Below, in pieces: positions 35,775-49,503 of a stretch of DNA of 64,000 nucleotides. The translations under genes and the position numbers were made by a program. The stretch is taken from contig FJUW01000089.1 of the NCBI GenBank assembly GCA_900074885.1, forward strand, positions 62,001 through 126,000, in the 5' to 3' direction. This DNA comes from Rhynchosporium graminicola. Lineage: Eukaryota; Ascomycota; Leotiomycetes; Helotiales; Ploettnerulaceae. The notes under the pieces are model-generated. The model saw nothing but the letters and a program-made list of their open reading frames with translations. It was not told the DNA's origin and ran no database searches. Position 1 is the stretch's first letter, and every line of letters starts with the position of its first letter.

Positions 35775-37025
35775 TAAAAGCCCTGGCTCGCTCATTTACG
35801 AAGGTACAATTTTGCGTAGTAGGTACTTGCCTTAAGTTAAAGGTACCTACGGAGTATACGTACTTGTAGGTGCAAGTGCGGGTTTCTCGGTTCTGAAGCT
35901 AAGCGGGGCGCCGATCTGCTTCAACTAGGTAGACGCAGACATGTAACATAATTTAATATAATATAATATCATTGACTTTCTTCAATTAGGTCATACCTTA
36001 CGCATCGAGTGATTCAGGTACAATAATCTTAGACTTTCAATCAATTACGAAGTAACTCTATTGATATTAAGTACTACTCCGGGGGAGCAATTGTCGAACC
36101 TTCATACGGCGAAGAAATTGTCGTCAAAACAAACTAATCTCATGACACCAGATTGAGAAATTATACACCTATATGGTGCCAGTCCAGTTCAATCTCCGAC
36201 TGCATTTTGATAACATGATCTACAGGGGGTGGCTACATGTTACGTTGCACCGCCCCAGGGTATCATACCTATGAACCTTTTTCAAATCTTAACTAAGTAT
36301 ACTATACCTTTCGTACGAATACTAAGTATTACCAAAGCCTCCCCCCCCCTCCCTAATTAAGTCAAAGTGGAGAATAACCTGTGCAAGGGCTTCTGGCTAG
36401 TCTGGGGAAAAGAATCTGCCGGAAACTGGATCAAACTCCAGATCTCCAATAGGAAAAAAACCAGGGGGGAAAATACCAAGTAGTAGCAAAAGAAGGTTCT
36501 CATGATACAGGAAAATAGTAATTTGTGGCCACCCTCTATACATACTGCCCCGCAATGTAATCCGAACCTTCTCGCAGCCTAGTAATCACAAGTACTGTGG
36601 TGTCTTTTCTTGTCCTCCGAATAAACGATAAATCTGACTCCCTTGCCACAGCTGCAACTTTAACGTTAACTGTTTCACAAGGGGATTGAGTATGCTTTAT
36701 CTTAAATAATTTCCTATGCTTTTTAATCTAATTAGCCGCATAACCGACCTCATTATCTGTAACCACGTCAATCTATTATAACTCATAACAAAACTTCATT
36801 TAGAGATGCTAATCAGGGGGCAGTAAGCCATGCATACCAGCTTTCTATAAAGATCCTGCTCACCGCAAATGTTCCCTGATGCAAATCATTGTCAATAGCT
36901 ATCCCCACTCGAATAGTGAGAAACCCATTCTCTCGAAGTTCTGTCTTCCTCTTGCTCCAGAAGCTAACATCTTGTGAGGTCAACTTCCCATTGCACTGAC
37001 TCCGTTAAACCGCCAATATGCAATT
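35775..37025. other. intergenic region between two repeat relics
   Basis: Composition returns to near normal. No gene recognised; it ends at the target site of the copia element. Confidence 0.5.
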
Positions 37026-37030
37026 CAATA

Positions 37031-37235
37031 TATTAGTCCATATGTTGGTCCATAGTCACGTGTTAGTCGAGTATCTGCACCGGGGTTTAGCCGGCCAGAT
37101 ATATCTCCCTTACGGAGTCTCGACTACCTAGGAAAGACAGGCACGATACAACAGATAATACTACTACTATTATCACTATACTTTAGCTCACGCAGACTAC
37201 TTAATTATACGTACTACGATAGAGTGATACTAATA
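37031..37235 (+). repeat. copia 5' LTR
   Basis: 205 bp, matching the 3' LTR (49504-49708) except for C/T and G/A differences; it starts TATTAG where the 3' copy has TGTTAG. Confidence 0.93.
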
Positions 37236-38449
37236 TTGATCAATAGACGCATAGATCATTTCACTCTTTAAAAGTAGTTAAATTCTTAGATTCTAAGAAT
37301 TCCGACTACTGAAAAGAGCGCGCTAGTAAATCTTAAAGAGTAGAGATATCTACTACGGTAATAGCTTAAGTACTAGAGAAGACACGGTCTTTTCTATGCT
37401 ATTTAACTTGAATTACTAAGATAATTTGCCTGGATTCTACTTGCGACACGATTAAAGGATTCGAATTCTAGTATATTATACTACTATTACCTTCTACGTA
37501 CTTACCTACGTACTTACCTTCTACGTACTTCGATTACTACCGTAACCCGACTTCAAAGAACGCGCTTTTAAGTTGCGCCGAAAACTCGAAGTTAAAACTT
37601 GAACGCGCTACGCTAGCGCTTCCTACTACTATATAACACTTAAGAATAACTCTATAACTACTATTCCAAATAACCTCAGAATAGCACTAAAACACTTATA
37701 TAAATCAGACCTTTAATATAGTAAGAGATAATAATACCCCTGAGGTTAGTGCTTTCGATATACCTGCGAACTCCGGCAAGGACCCACTAGACCCGGAGAC
37801 TATACGGAAACAGGGAGAAAGTCTTATTAGATAAATCAAGAGCTCTAATTACGTAGATAGACCCTTATACTCCTTATTTAAGGAGATATACGAAAGTTAA
37901 ATAGTAGACTCTTTCAAATCTATTAAGAAATCGTCAAATAATAACCTCATATTCACCCTATGTACTAAAGGTATATTTATCGAAGAAGGCGACGAACCTG
38001 CGCAGGAGCTATATAAACTTCTATATACTCTATAAGATACTATACGTAGTAGTTAGACCTTAAAAGAACTAGAGAGTATAGCAGGAGAGAAGATACTCTC
38101 TGTATAGCTATAGTATATAGTATTAAACCTACTAGTACTAGAGAAGCAGATATCTATATAATAATAGCGAGATAAGAGAGAGAAGAAGATAATAAACGAT
38201 ATAGCTACTTAATAAGATAAGTTAGAGTATAAGAGATTAAAGAAGGAGTTCTATAGACTACGTTAAAGATACTATACTACACTCAGCTTACTTCCTATTA
38301 GCGAATTCGACTTTAATAAAGAATACTATAAACCTCTATAATAAGACCGAGATTCTACTAAAGAAGTATAGTAATATAAAGAGACCTCCTCTAACTAGAA
38401 TAGAGAAGAGTAGCGATACTATAGAAAGCGTATACCGAAGAATACGGGA

Positions 38450-38580
38450 AGTAGAAGAGGAGGAGCTAGAGGAGGAGGAAGCTACTAAGGAGGAGAAGGC
38501 TCCTAAGGAGGAGGAAGAGGAGGAGGAGGAGGAGGAGGAGGAGGAGATAGCTACTAAGGAGCTAGAGGAGGAGAGGGAGA
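38450..38580 (+). repeat. GGA-rich purine tract in copia gag region
   Basis: A long run of AGG/GAG triplets interspersed with CTACTAAGG; in frame it would give a glutamate-rich stretch. Confidence 0.7.
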
Positions 38581-41380
38581 GTACTATAATATAGTAAAGA
38601 AGGAGAAGGAGAAGTCGTATAGAAAGGAGATCGCTAGCTTCTCCTGTATATTTCCAGAAGAGATGAAATTCAAGGGAGATAGAGATAGCTTTAGTAGTAA
38701 GGTCAGAATATTCTACGATACCTACTTAAGAGCCGAGATTCTACTAGAGGAGTATAGTAAGGCGTTTCTATTAATACTAAAAGGCGCTACTCTCTAATAC
38801 TACTATTATAATCTAAATAGTATCCCTAGAACCTCCCTTATTATTAAATTCGATACTATACTAAAGAATATAATAAATCAGTTTAAGAGCGAGGAGTTTA
38901 GCAGATCTTCACTAACTATATAGAACCTTCTTACCCTTAAATCGATTAAGGAGAAGAACCCTAGAAAGATAACTTCAGAATACTTTAATATATTCTCTAC
39001 GCAGATTAGAGAGCTACGTTATAGTATACCCTTTGAATTACGCTATAAGAAGTTCATCATAAACAAGATTATTACTACTTACTAAAGCTCGGAAGCTTAC
39101 TAAATTACTCTAGCTTGACTTATAACTTCTACTGAAAAGACGATTACTTCTATCAGAACCTCTATCGTCAACTATAAGCACGTATACCCTGCAACTAGTA
39201 CTACTTTCTATACTAATCGAAAATTCCGAAGCGATTCTGATAAAAGATAAGTATATAAAGAGAAGAGAGATAGTAAAGGGCGATTCAGAATATAAGGAGA
39301 GAAGAAGATAAATACGCTAGATAAGGAAAGTAACGCTAAGAAGTACTAGGTATATAATACTACAGATCATATGTCCTTCGACCATATAGTAGAAGAAAGA
39401 GAGAAAGCTAAGGGGAAGTTCAAGGCGAAGAACTCTTCTAAGTTCAAAGGCAACTTTAGAAGAGTCTTTAAGAAGGCATATAGATAATACGTCGCAGAGT
39501 ATAAGGGTATAGAAGATAAGTATATAGCTATTACCTTTACCTTATACGAAGCCAGGAGCGATATAGACTACGATTCCGACGCTTAGCCGGAAGCTCTATT
39601 CATAACTTCTATAGGACCTATCTTAGTAGCAGCCGCATAGCTAATAACAGAAACCCTAGTAAATACAGCTTTTAAATACCTATTAGACACTACCGAAGAA
39701 GCTACAGAAGAGAACTTAACCGCAGAGATAATAATAAGTAGCCCCTGATATAATTCGTCAGTTTTTCATAGAATTATAATTAATACTAGAGCAGCAAAGG
39801 TATCTATAGTAGGTAAAGGTTAATACGAAGCCTATAAGGCTCTATATAAAGCTAAACTCTTACCTTCCCGTGGAATAAACGTCAAATTCGGTATTAGTAA
39901 GGCTACTTCTATTAGTATAATAATTATACCTTCTCTAATTAGAAAGATCTAATTTAAGGTTATAGCTATAGATACCCCGTTTCTACTCTATTTAGATAAT
40001 ATAAATAAGCTCAGAGTTATATTAGATAATCTTCGTAACGTACTTATCACGCTATAAGGAGATATACTAGTTATATAGAGATTCGGCTACCTCTTCTTAC
40101 TCTAGAAGGAGTTACTTAAGACGTATATTACGGAGTGCTTCCAGTCGAATACAAGAGTACTTACAGAGACGGATTTATATCGACTTTACTACCGATTCGG
40201 ATACCCCTTAGTAAGAAAGCTAGAAGGTTTACTATAATAGGCTAGTCACGAGTATAACTTAGAGGTACTAAAGGAGCTTACTAAGCTCTATAAGTACTAC
40301 TAGTTACACGGAAGATCGCTAGGCAGATTCAAGTTCAAGCTCTATAATACTAATAATATATACTTCAATTACAAAGTAGTAATCGATATTATATAACTAG
40401 ATAGTCGGTAAGTCTTATATATAGTCGACTAAGGTACTACCTTTCAGAACAGAGGTTTTCTTACTAATATATCTGCAGAACACGTATAGAACCGATTTAA
40501 GTAAGTATAGATAGATACCTACCTTAGACTACTAGATTTTATCGTTATAAATATAAGTATATAATTTAAATCAAAAGAATTCGTATAGAGTACTAAGATA
40601 GAGGGTTCTATAGTCAAAGTTATACCTATAGAGGCTCACTACTCTATTAGCAAGATAAAGAGATACCACAGCCCTCTAAAGAGAGCTTATACGATAATTC
40701 GTAAGGAATTACCGCACCTTAGTCAAGATATAGCACTACAGATAGTATTCCACGCAATTAACTATATTTCTAGACCTAGTAGAATTATACTTATTTTACT
40801 AGTATTTAGAGCATATCCCAGAATAGTAGAGATAGACGCACTTTCGCTATCAGTCTCCTAACGAGCTATTATACTTCATAAGGCTATAGAAGAGATTCGC
40901 AAACTATAGAGTCGTCAGTAAGTTAATAATACCCTGAATACTCGAAATAGACCTAGTTCTATAGTAGTAAGAGACTTTCTATTAAACTCTCTAGTACTAG
41001 TTTAAAGAGAGAAAAGCTTCTAGAATAGACTTTAGCTACTTATTTCTATAGATAGAAAGAACTGCATAGTAGAAATCAATAGCGGACTAATAACCTTTCG
41101 CTCTATATCGATTAAACTATAGTACGAAGAAGATATCGATTCTAACGAACCAGAGAGTATTATACCTGAAATTATACTCTTATTACCCCTTATCTTACTC
41201 TTAGGAGTATTATCACTTAGTACTACTAAGTCAAATCGACTTATACTAGTACTAAAGAAGTAACCTTATCGAGATCGACGAAAGCTAATTCGATTCAGAG
41301 ACAATAATATTAAAGTTTACTTAAATTATACAGATAAATTATTTATTAGTTTCCTAGTAGTAGAACCTTAATACGCTACG

Positions 41381-41582
41381 TGTAACGACACAAGACTCAA
41401 GGCGGTATACAAGCAAGAATAAACAAGTAGGGAGGCCAAGAGCGATCTTATATAGTCTAGTACGAAGGAAACAGAAAGATGCAGAGCTCTGAAGGAGTCT
41501 GCACCTTCTATATATACAAGGAGGGTATGCCTAAGGCACCGATACTGGCCCGTATCTGCCACGTATACCATGCGCCGTCACA
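41381..41582. mobile_element. solo LTR (unmutated) inside the copia element
   Basis: 202 bp starting TGTAACGACAC and ending GCCGTCACA, flanked by CTACG on both sides (41376-41380 and 41583-41587). The sequence keeps many CA and TG dinucleotides, unlike the surrounding copia DNA. A solo LTR arises by recombination between the two LTRs of a full element. A 67-codon minus-strand frame across it has no sign of being a gene. Confidence 0.85.
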
Positions 41583-41931
41583 CTACGTTAAGACGTAAGG
41601 AGATTAATAGTTTAATCGCTATAAGGATCTTTGAATTAGTCTATAAAGATGAATTACTAGCCGGAGCTAAAGTCTTTAACGCTAAATTCATTAACTAGAT
41701 AAAATTTAAGAGTATATAGAAGGCCTACGAGAAGTCTAGACTAGTTATATAAGCGTATAACGACTCTAGAAAGAACTAAGTACTTACTATATTACTAACT
41801 ATTTAATAAGTCAGCTAATAACTACTACTAGTATACGTAGTTATATACCCTAAGTTTAAGGTATATAGCCGTGATATTACATAAGCTTATACTTAGTCTA
41901 CGTTACACTTAATACGTGACTTCTTCGTACG

Positions 41932-42166
41932 TGTGACGACTGGTCAGGTTTGGAGGTCTCTCCCTATTAGTGGAAACACTTACTGCTAAGCGAGATTACA
42001 CGAGTAGAGTTTAGGGGCCCCTTTTCATATATATACTTCTATTCTCTCTCTACTTCTTTACTCCTTAGTTATAGATTCTCAAGTGATTCTTACTACTTTA
42101 TATTTATAGTAATATGAGGTCTTATTACTCAGGTAGTTTTAAGACTTTTCTAGAGTAAGCGTTATA
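41932..42166 (+). repeat. gypsy 5' LTR
   Basis: 235 bp; differs from the 3' LTR only by a few transitions, for example its last bases GTTATA versus GTCACA in the 3' copy. Confidence 0.93.
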
Positions 42167-44443
42167 TTATCTATAACTCTTTTACTTACGTCTAGGAAGA
42201 TAGTAAATATCTACTCATATCATACCTCTGTGCCTAGAGCTACTAAACGCAGGAGACTACGCTATATAGAGAAAGCCTATACTAAGTACAAACTTAAAGA
42301 ATAGCACTTAAACCGAAGTAACCTAAGTCCGATAAATCGACTACCGGTTCTCCGACTCCCTCTACCTCCTATTCTTCGGCGACTCGTAATACTCGCCGTA
42401 ACCCACCTCTCTCTATAGTAGAGAGTACTTGCAATAACGCCTCGTCCGAGTTAAGCTCCCTAACTCTTACTATAATTAACGAACTTACTAAGTCGCTAAA
42501 CCTCCCTGATAATACCCTTATATCAATAGTAACTATAAGTAACTTATAGGAAGACCGCGCTTACTAGCTATAAGAGGTAGAAAGAAAGCTCGCAGAGAAG
42601 AGATAATTAAATGCTAACTTATCTGTAGAACTACGCTAGTTACGGGACGAGTTCCTAGAACTACGCTAGTTAACTACCTAGCGCTCTACTAAGTCTATAT
42701 CGTTTGATAACGTTTAATCGCGTATAATACTACTACTATTAATTAAAAAAGATAATACTACTCCTATATCTGATAATCGTTATCGAGAACAATCTACCGG
42801 AGGAATATTATTAATATTATACGCTACGCGTATAGAGAAGATACCGAACCTTCTAAATAAGCTCTCTAATAGAATCGACTACTCTCTAAAACTCTAGGAA
42901 GTATAGATACGTAACGCCCTCCGGCGCTACTCTAGCTACTTTATCGACGAAGATTACTATAAAGATTAGTTACTTAACTAAACGGAAGGAATAGCTAGAA
43001 CCTACCTAGAACCCTTATTCTTAGAACTAGAATACAACGAAGAAAGTAATATAATCGATTCACTCGATATAATCACTTAACTTATCTCCTTCTTATCTAA
43101 TCCATACGACTAATAAACTATAAGAGCTAGCTACTCTACGCTAAAGATAGATTATAAGCAGACCTTCTAGACGTTCTACTACGAGTTTCGTACGCTAGCT
43201 CGTAAAGCTAGAGTAAATAATTAATCGACTCTGAAAATAGACTTACAGGAGAAGCTACTTATACAGCTACGGAAATAGCTCTTCTAATAATACTAAACGT
43301 TAAGGACACTAGAAGAATACGTTAAGGCTATATAAGCTAAAGACTAAGGTTAATTTATTAAAAAGACTTATTATTCCGAGTCTTCGGCTAAAGCTAGCGC
43401 GACTCGGGAACGCCTTATAAATACTTCCTCTTAGCGCTATAGTACTAACTCCTCTTCTTATCTATAAATTAGTCTTCTTACGCCTGAGAATACTAGCGCG
43501 ACTAGTAAATAAGTACTATACTCTGCACGAAATAATACGCCTCATATATAATCGCTAGCGAATGCTCCTCGTTACTTTACGCTTACCTTATACTTATGCT
43601 TATTATCAGCTCGACCTAATACTCCGTATCGAATCAACGTAATTAACGCTAATAACAACATTAATAGTAAGCTAGAAGAAACGTACAATAACGCCTAGGA
43701 GTATATTAAACCGCTAGTAAAAGACTACGCCTAAGGAAAGACTCCTTCCTAGGTAGTATACGAGATATACGATATCTTAACCTTACGAAGCTTCTTAGTA
43801 GTTAATCGTTTACTACACGTGCTACTCTTACTAAGAATAGACTCTCGTATAAGCTACTCGCACTTCTCGATTCTGGAGCTAATAGATATTATTTTATTAA
43901 TTATTCTTTTCTTAAATCCCTTTCCTTCTTCTTAAAACCTTTAATTTACCCTCTACTAAACGTAATTCCTATTAAAGGCTTTAATAGCGTTAATAGTAGT
44001 ACTATTAGTCACTATACGACACTTAATTTAATAGTAGATCATCGCGTTTAAGTATTTACTCCCTTTCTTATCACTACTCTCGGAAACTACGGTATTATAC
44101 TCGGAAGGACCTGGCTTTCGGAATATTAAGTACTCCTAGATGCCTCTAAACGATAGATTATTTGGCTACTATATACTCCTCCTAGTAACGTTTATAGCTC
44201 TCCGATCGAGATTAAGGACTTACGTAAATACTATACCTACTAGCGCTATTAACATAATACTAACGAACGAAATAAACGCCTTGATTAGTTCTGGGAAGCG
44301 TACGAGTAATAGCGAAGCGTAGCTAACTCTCTTATTAATATTCGAGCTGTTATTAACTCTATCTCTATTATTAAACGACTATTACTAGCTCGGAAGCGTA
44401 TTTCTAGGGAGACTTATAGCTATAAAAATATCTAAAACTCTCC

Positions 44444-44977
44444 NNNNNNNNNNNNNNNNNNNNNNNNNNNNNNNNNNNNNNNNNNNNNNNNNNNNNNNNN
44501 NNNNNNNNNNNNNNNNNNNNNNNNNNNNNNNNNNNNNNNNNNNNNNNNNNNNNNNNNNNNNNNNNNNNNNNNNNNNNNNNNNNNNNNNNNNNNNNNNNNN
44601 NNNNNNNNNNNNNNNNNNNNNNNNNNNNNNNNNNNNNNNNNNNNNNNNNNNNNNNNNNNNNNNNNNNNNNNNNNNNNNNNNNNNNNNNNNNNNNNNNNNN
44701 NNNNNNNNNNNNNNNNNNNNNNNNNNNNNNNNNNNNNNNNNNNNNNNNNNNNNNNNNNNNNNNNNNNNNNNNNNNNNNNNNNNNNNNNNNNNNNNNNNNN
44801 NNNNNNNNNNNNNNNNNNNNNNNNNNNNNNNNNNNNNNNNNNNNNNNNNNNNNNNNNNNNNNNNNNNNNNNNNNNNNNNNNNNNNNNNNNNNNNNNNNNN
44901 NNNNNNNNNNNNNNNNNNNNNNNNNNNNNNNNNNNNNNNNNNNNNNNNNNNNNNNNNNNNNNNNNNNNNNNNNNNNN
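44444..44977. other. assembly gap (534 N)
   Basis: A run of N inside the gypsy reverse transcriptase region; typical of a repeat not bridged by the reads. Confidence 1.
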
Positions 44978-45848
44978 CGATATACTAGCGATATATGAAT
45001 AACGTCTTATTCGACTACTTAGACGACTTCTATATAGTATATCTAGACGATATTCTGATCTACTCTAACGACTTACTATAGTATTAATTATACGTATATA
45101 AGGTACTATAACGATTATAAGACGCTAGATTATAAGCTAACCTTAAGAAGTATAAATTCAATATTACTTATACTAAATACCTTGGATTTATTATCTCTAC
45201 TTCTAGGATTAAGGTAGACCTTAAGAAGGTTAATATAGTATAATCTTAGAATTACCCGACTATAGTTAAGGGCGTATAATCGTTCTTAGGCTTTTATAAC
45301 TTCTACTAACGATTTATTAAGGACTACGGAATTATCGTAAAACTTCTTATATAACTTACTAAAAATAATATATTATTTCGGTTCGCTAGGGAGTGCAAAG
45401 ATACCTTTAATTACCTAAAGCACGCTCTTACTTCGGTACTACTCCTCTACTACTATTAGTAATATCTACCTTATATAATCGAAACAGACGCTAGTGATAG
45501 AGTAATAGTAGGTATGCTATCGTAATAGTACGACGAAGACTAGTTCCTAGTAGCCTACTTCTCTAAGACTATACTACCTACCGAGCTTAATTACGCTATT
45601 CATAATAAGGAAATACTTGTAATTATACGATCTTTTAGTAACTAGAGATCTGAGCTCGTAAGCGTACCGTATCAGATCCGCGTTATTACTAATTATAAAG
45701 CTCTTAAGTACTTCATGACCTCTAAATAGCTAAACACACGATAAGCCCGATAAGCTGAGCTACTCGCAGATTATAACTTTATAATTACTTATCGACCTAG
45801 GAAGTATAATCTACTCGCCGACGCTCTCTCTCGCAGAACAGATGAATT

Positions 45849-46432
45849 AGACGACTAGAATAACGCTAAAAGAACCTAGCGTTTATAGTAGCTACTATAC
45901 GAAGACTAAATCGATCTAGTACTACTTATAAGTAACCTCCGGAATAGCTCCGACTCTATAGATAACTTTAAGCTTATTAACGCCTTAGAAGTCGCCGACC
46001 TATCGCTAGTCTTTTCTATAGTATAGTAAGTACTTAACGCTAATCGTATTACGTTATCACTCTAAGCTTTACGGAAATAAGCTCTCTCCGCTACTCCTAG
46101 AAAACTAACTATAGAAAAAGATCTTCTACTCTATAAAGGAAGACNACTAGAATAACGCTAAAAGAACTTAGCGTTTATAGTAGCTACTACGCGAAGACTA
46201 AATCGATCTAGTACTACTTATAAGTAACCTCCGGAATAGCTCCGACTCTATAGATAACTTTAAGCTTATTAACGCCTTAGAAGTCGCCGACCTATCGCTA
46301 GTCTTTTCTATAGTATAGTAAGTACTTAACGCTAATCGTATTACGTTATCACTCTAAGCTTTACGGAAATAAGCTCTCTCCGCTACTCCTAGAAAACTAA
46401 CTATAGAAAAAGATCTTCTACTCTATAAAGGA
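45849..46432. repeat. 292-bp tandem duplication with one N at the junction
   Basis: The segment 45849-46140 is repeated at 46141-46432 with a 292-bp offset and two noticed C/T differences; a single N is at 46145. It may be an assembly join rather than real sequence. Confidence 0.9.
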
Positions 46433-47870
46433 AGACTAATTATACCTGACGTCTTATACCTTCGTATACTACTTATACGCGAAGTATACAACCGATTAGA
46501 GACTGCTTATCTAAGTGCAAAGAAGACCTTATAACTACTAGTATTATAATACTAGTAGTACGGAATCGCTTTAACTATTAACTAGTACTACTATAATTAT
46601 TATACTTACTAACGAATTTAAGTGCCGCGTGATAAGAAACCGGGCCTCCTCCAACCTCTGCCCGTACTATCACGTCTATAGAAGTATATTACAGTCGACT
46701 ACTATAGCTTCAATTATAATAAACACGGCTACGATAACGTTCTCGTATTTATTAACCGTTTTAGTAAATAAGTAATTAGTATTCTATGCCGAAAGACCTC
46801 CGATACGCGCGACCTTATAAAGCTTTACTTATACTACGTATACCGCTATTTCGGAGCTCTATTGATAATTACCTCTAATAGAGGGCCTTAATTCGTTTCC
46901 CGTTTTTAGATTATAGTTATTATAATTCTCGGTACTAAAAGATAGCTTTCTGTAGTAGACTACCTATAAACAGATAGCTAAATAGAGATCTATAACTAAT
47001 ATCTCTAATATAGATTACGACCTTTTATCTCTTATTATTAAGACGACTAGTCGGAATTCTTACTTATTATAGACTACGCCTAGATAACTCTCCCTTACGA
47101 ATCCCTTAGAGGTCTCTTACCCTTTGAAGTCGTTTATAGATATATACCCTGCGTTAATTAGAATTAGAAAGACCTACCTGACTCTACTACGCCTACTGAT
47201 AAGTTGAATACTTAGTAAGCTTTAGATTACGCTAATCGCTTACGCGATACCTAGACTACCGCTTAATCTAGCCTCTAACGTATATAAGCTAAGATATCTT
47301 AATCCTATAATCGCTTACACTATGAAGTCGACTTTACTATAGATAACCTTATCTAGCTAGATATATGCTACTTTACGAGTACTCGACCTAGTAAAAAACT
47401 CGACTTCCTGACTAATAGACCCTTCTATATAATTGAAAAGGTCGGAAGCTCTTATCGCCTAGAGCTCCCTACTAGTATGAAAGTACATAACGTATTCCCT
47501 GCTGCTAAGCTACGGAAGTATCTAAACGACCCCTTGCTAGGATAAACCTCGCTGCTGCTACTACCTATTAATATCACTAGTGATAATGAATAGGAGATCG
47601 AAGATATACTTACGTGCCGCAAGCAGCGTAATAGCTTCTTATACCGAGTTTCCTAGTTAAATCAAGATGTCGATCTTATATAGTACGACGCTATAGACGT
47701 TAAATACGCTCCCGCTAAGCTGTAATAATTCCACCTTAATAACCTAACGTAAGCTAGACCTCCTGCTAGACTACCTAATTAGCTGAAAGCTTTCTACGAT
47801 AGAATTAATAATTACGACTACTTTAATAGTAATAAGGAGATAGACTAACGCTCGAGGGCGAGCTTTTTTC

Positions 47871-47884
47871 GGAGGGGGAGGTAG
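47871..47884 (+). other. gypsy polypurine tract
   Basis: GGAGGGGGAGGTAG directly before the 3' LTR, the usual plus-strand primer site. Confidence 0.85.
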
Positions 47885-48119
47885 TATGACGACTAGTTAG
47901 GTTTGGAGGTCTCTCCCTATTAGTGGAAACACTTACTGCTAAGCGAGATTACACGAGTAGAGTTTAGGGGCCCCTTTTTATATATATACTTCTATTCTCT
48001 CTCTACTTCTTTACTCCTTAGTTGTAGATTCTCAAGTGATTCTTACTACTTTATATTCATAGTAATATGAGGTCTTATTACTCAGGTAGTTTTGAGACCT
48101 TTCTAGAGCAAGCGTCACA
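47885..48119 (+). repeat. gypsy 3' LTR
   Basis: 235 bp, same length as the 5' LTR; begins TATGAC (5' copy TGTGAC) and ends GTCACA. Confidence 0.93.
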
Positions 48120-49503
48120 GTACGCCCTCTAAAGGAGATTCTAGCTTAGCTATATTAGTTTTTTGCAGTACGTTAGGCCTATATATAGTATACCAGAATC
48201 AGCGAACTATTAGTTCGGTACATACTATAGACATAAGATCAAGAAGCTCTATATAGTACTATCGACGTTCGACACGTATTTACTATCTGTTTCAGGTGAA
48301 GCTAGTATAAGAGCTCTTAGTCTTCAGATTAATAATACCTTCTTCGTTGGTAATAAGACCTTTATAGACGCAGAAGAGAGAGAGCTATAGAAAGCCGGAT
48401 TCAAGTCGAACGAGAGAGAATAGTTAACTACTTTATATCTAATTAACTTTAATAGAAGTCATATTACCTTAGAAACTAATAGCTCTATTCGACTATCTTA
48501 ATAATCGTATAATAAGACATTAAGAATAATTAAGAAGGAACTAGTTAATCTCACTAACTCCTATAGAGGTATACGATAAGGTCTCACCTAAATCGAGCAA
48601 TTTACTGCCTAGAGAGCTAGAGGTTTATACCTAGTAATTATTTCTCAGCCGGAAGTATTATTTAATATCTCTTTTACTACTTAAACTATAAATCCGATAG
48701 AGAAAGACTTTAAGCTCTTAAATAAGAGAATCTTATAGTAAAAGCTTAACTATAGTAAAAGTCTCCGATATATCAAATTAGATAAGAAGTCTCTTAAACT
48801 CGTCGTATTTACTAATAGTTCATTTACTAATTTAAAAGACTTCTACTCTTAAATTAGCTATATCTGCGTACTTATAGATAAGTATAATAAGGTAAATGTT
48901 ATTCACTAGTCTTCGGTTTACTATAAGAGAGTTACTAGATCTATACTAGCCTCTAAACTATACGCTATATCAGAAGGTTTTAATATAGCCGGGGCTATTA
49001 AGACTATTATTAAGTAGATTATAGAGATCATAGTACTACCTTTAATTATAATTACCGATTCTAAATCTTTATACGACTGCGTAGTACGACTTAATACTAT
49101 AAGAGAGAAGAGATTAATAATCGACCTTATATATCTACGTTAGGCATACGAAAGAAAGGAGATATCGGAGGTGATTTAGGTAGCAGGGCTAGATAACCCT
49201 GCGAATACGATAACTAAGATAAATTACAACAGAGCTTTAAAGAAGCTATTATATACGAATCAATTAGTTATTAAGCCTATAGAATAAGTAGATAGAGGGA
49301 ATTTAGATAACTTAAAGCCGGAAGAGAGCCTATAAGGCGTTTAGTTCAGTTATCTAATCTTTAGACCTAATCACGTGGAAACCTATATACTATATAATAC
49401 TTCTGCATAAGTAGTACTATAGTACTACTCTTACTAGAAGGCAAAAAGCATTACTTTCATACGGAGAAGTAGATAGTTTAGAGCTACTTTAAAGTACTCC
49501 TAG

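Larger units (their letters stand above)
41932..48119 (+). mobile_element. Ty3/gypsy chromovirus LTR retrotransposon, RIP-inactivated, nested in copia
   Basis: LTRs of 235 bp at both ends with TGTGAC/GTCACA inverted termini, target duplication GTACG (41927-41931 and 48120-48124), and a purine tract (47871-47884) just before the 3' LTR. Relics in gypsy order: gag about 42.7-43.4 kb, aspartic protease near 43.86 kb (LLDSGANRYYFINYSF), reverse transcriptase with YLDDILIYS near 45.04 kb, RNase H near 45.5 kb (DASDRVIVGML), integrase about 46.4-47.1 kb, and a chromodomain-like end near 47.6-47.73 kb, which marks the chromovirus group. All are crossed by stops. It sits within the copia reverse transcriptase region, so it inserted later. 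A 534-bp gap removes the front of the reverse transcriptase. Confidence 0.93.

Noticed and set aside
41368..41571. Minus-strand 67-codon frame inside the copia element
   Set aside because: It lies almost wholly within the solo LTR, whose borders and target duplications explain the sequence better.
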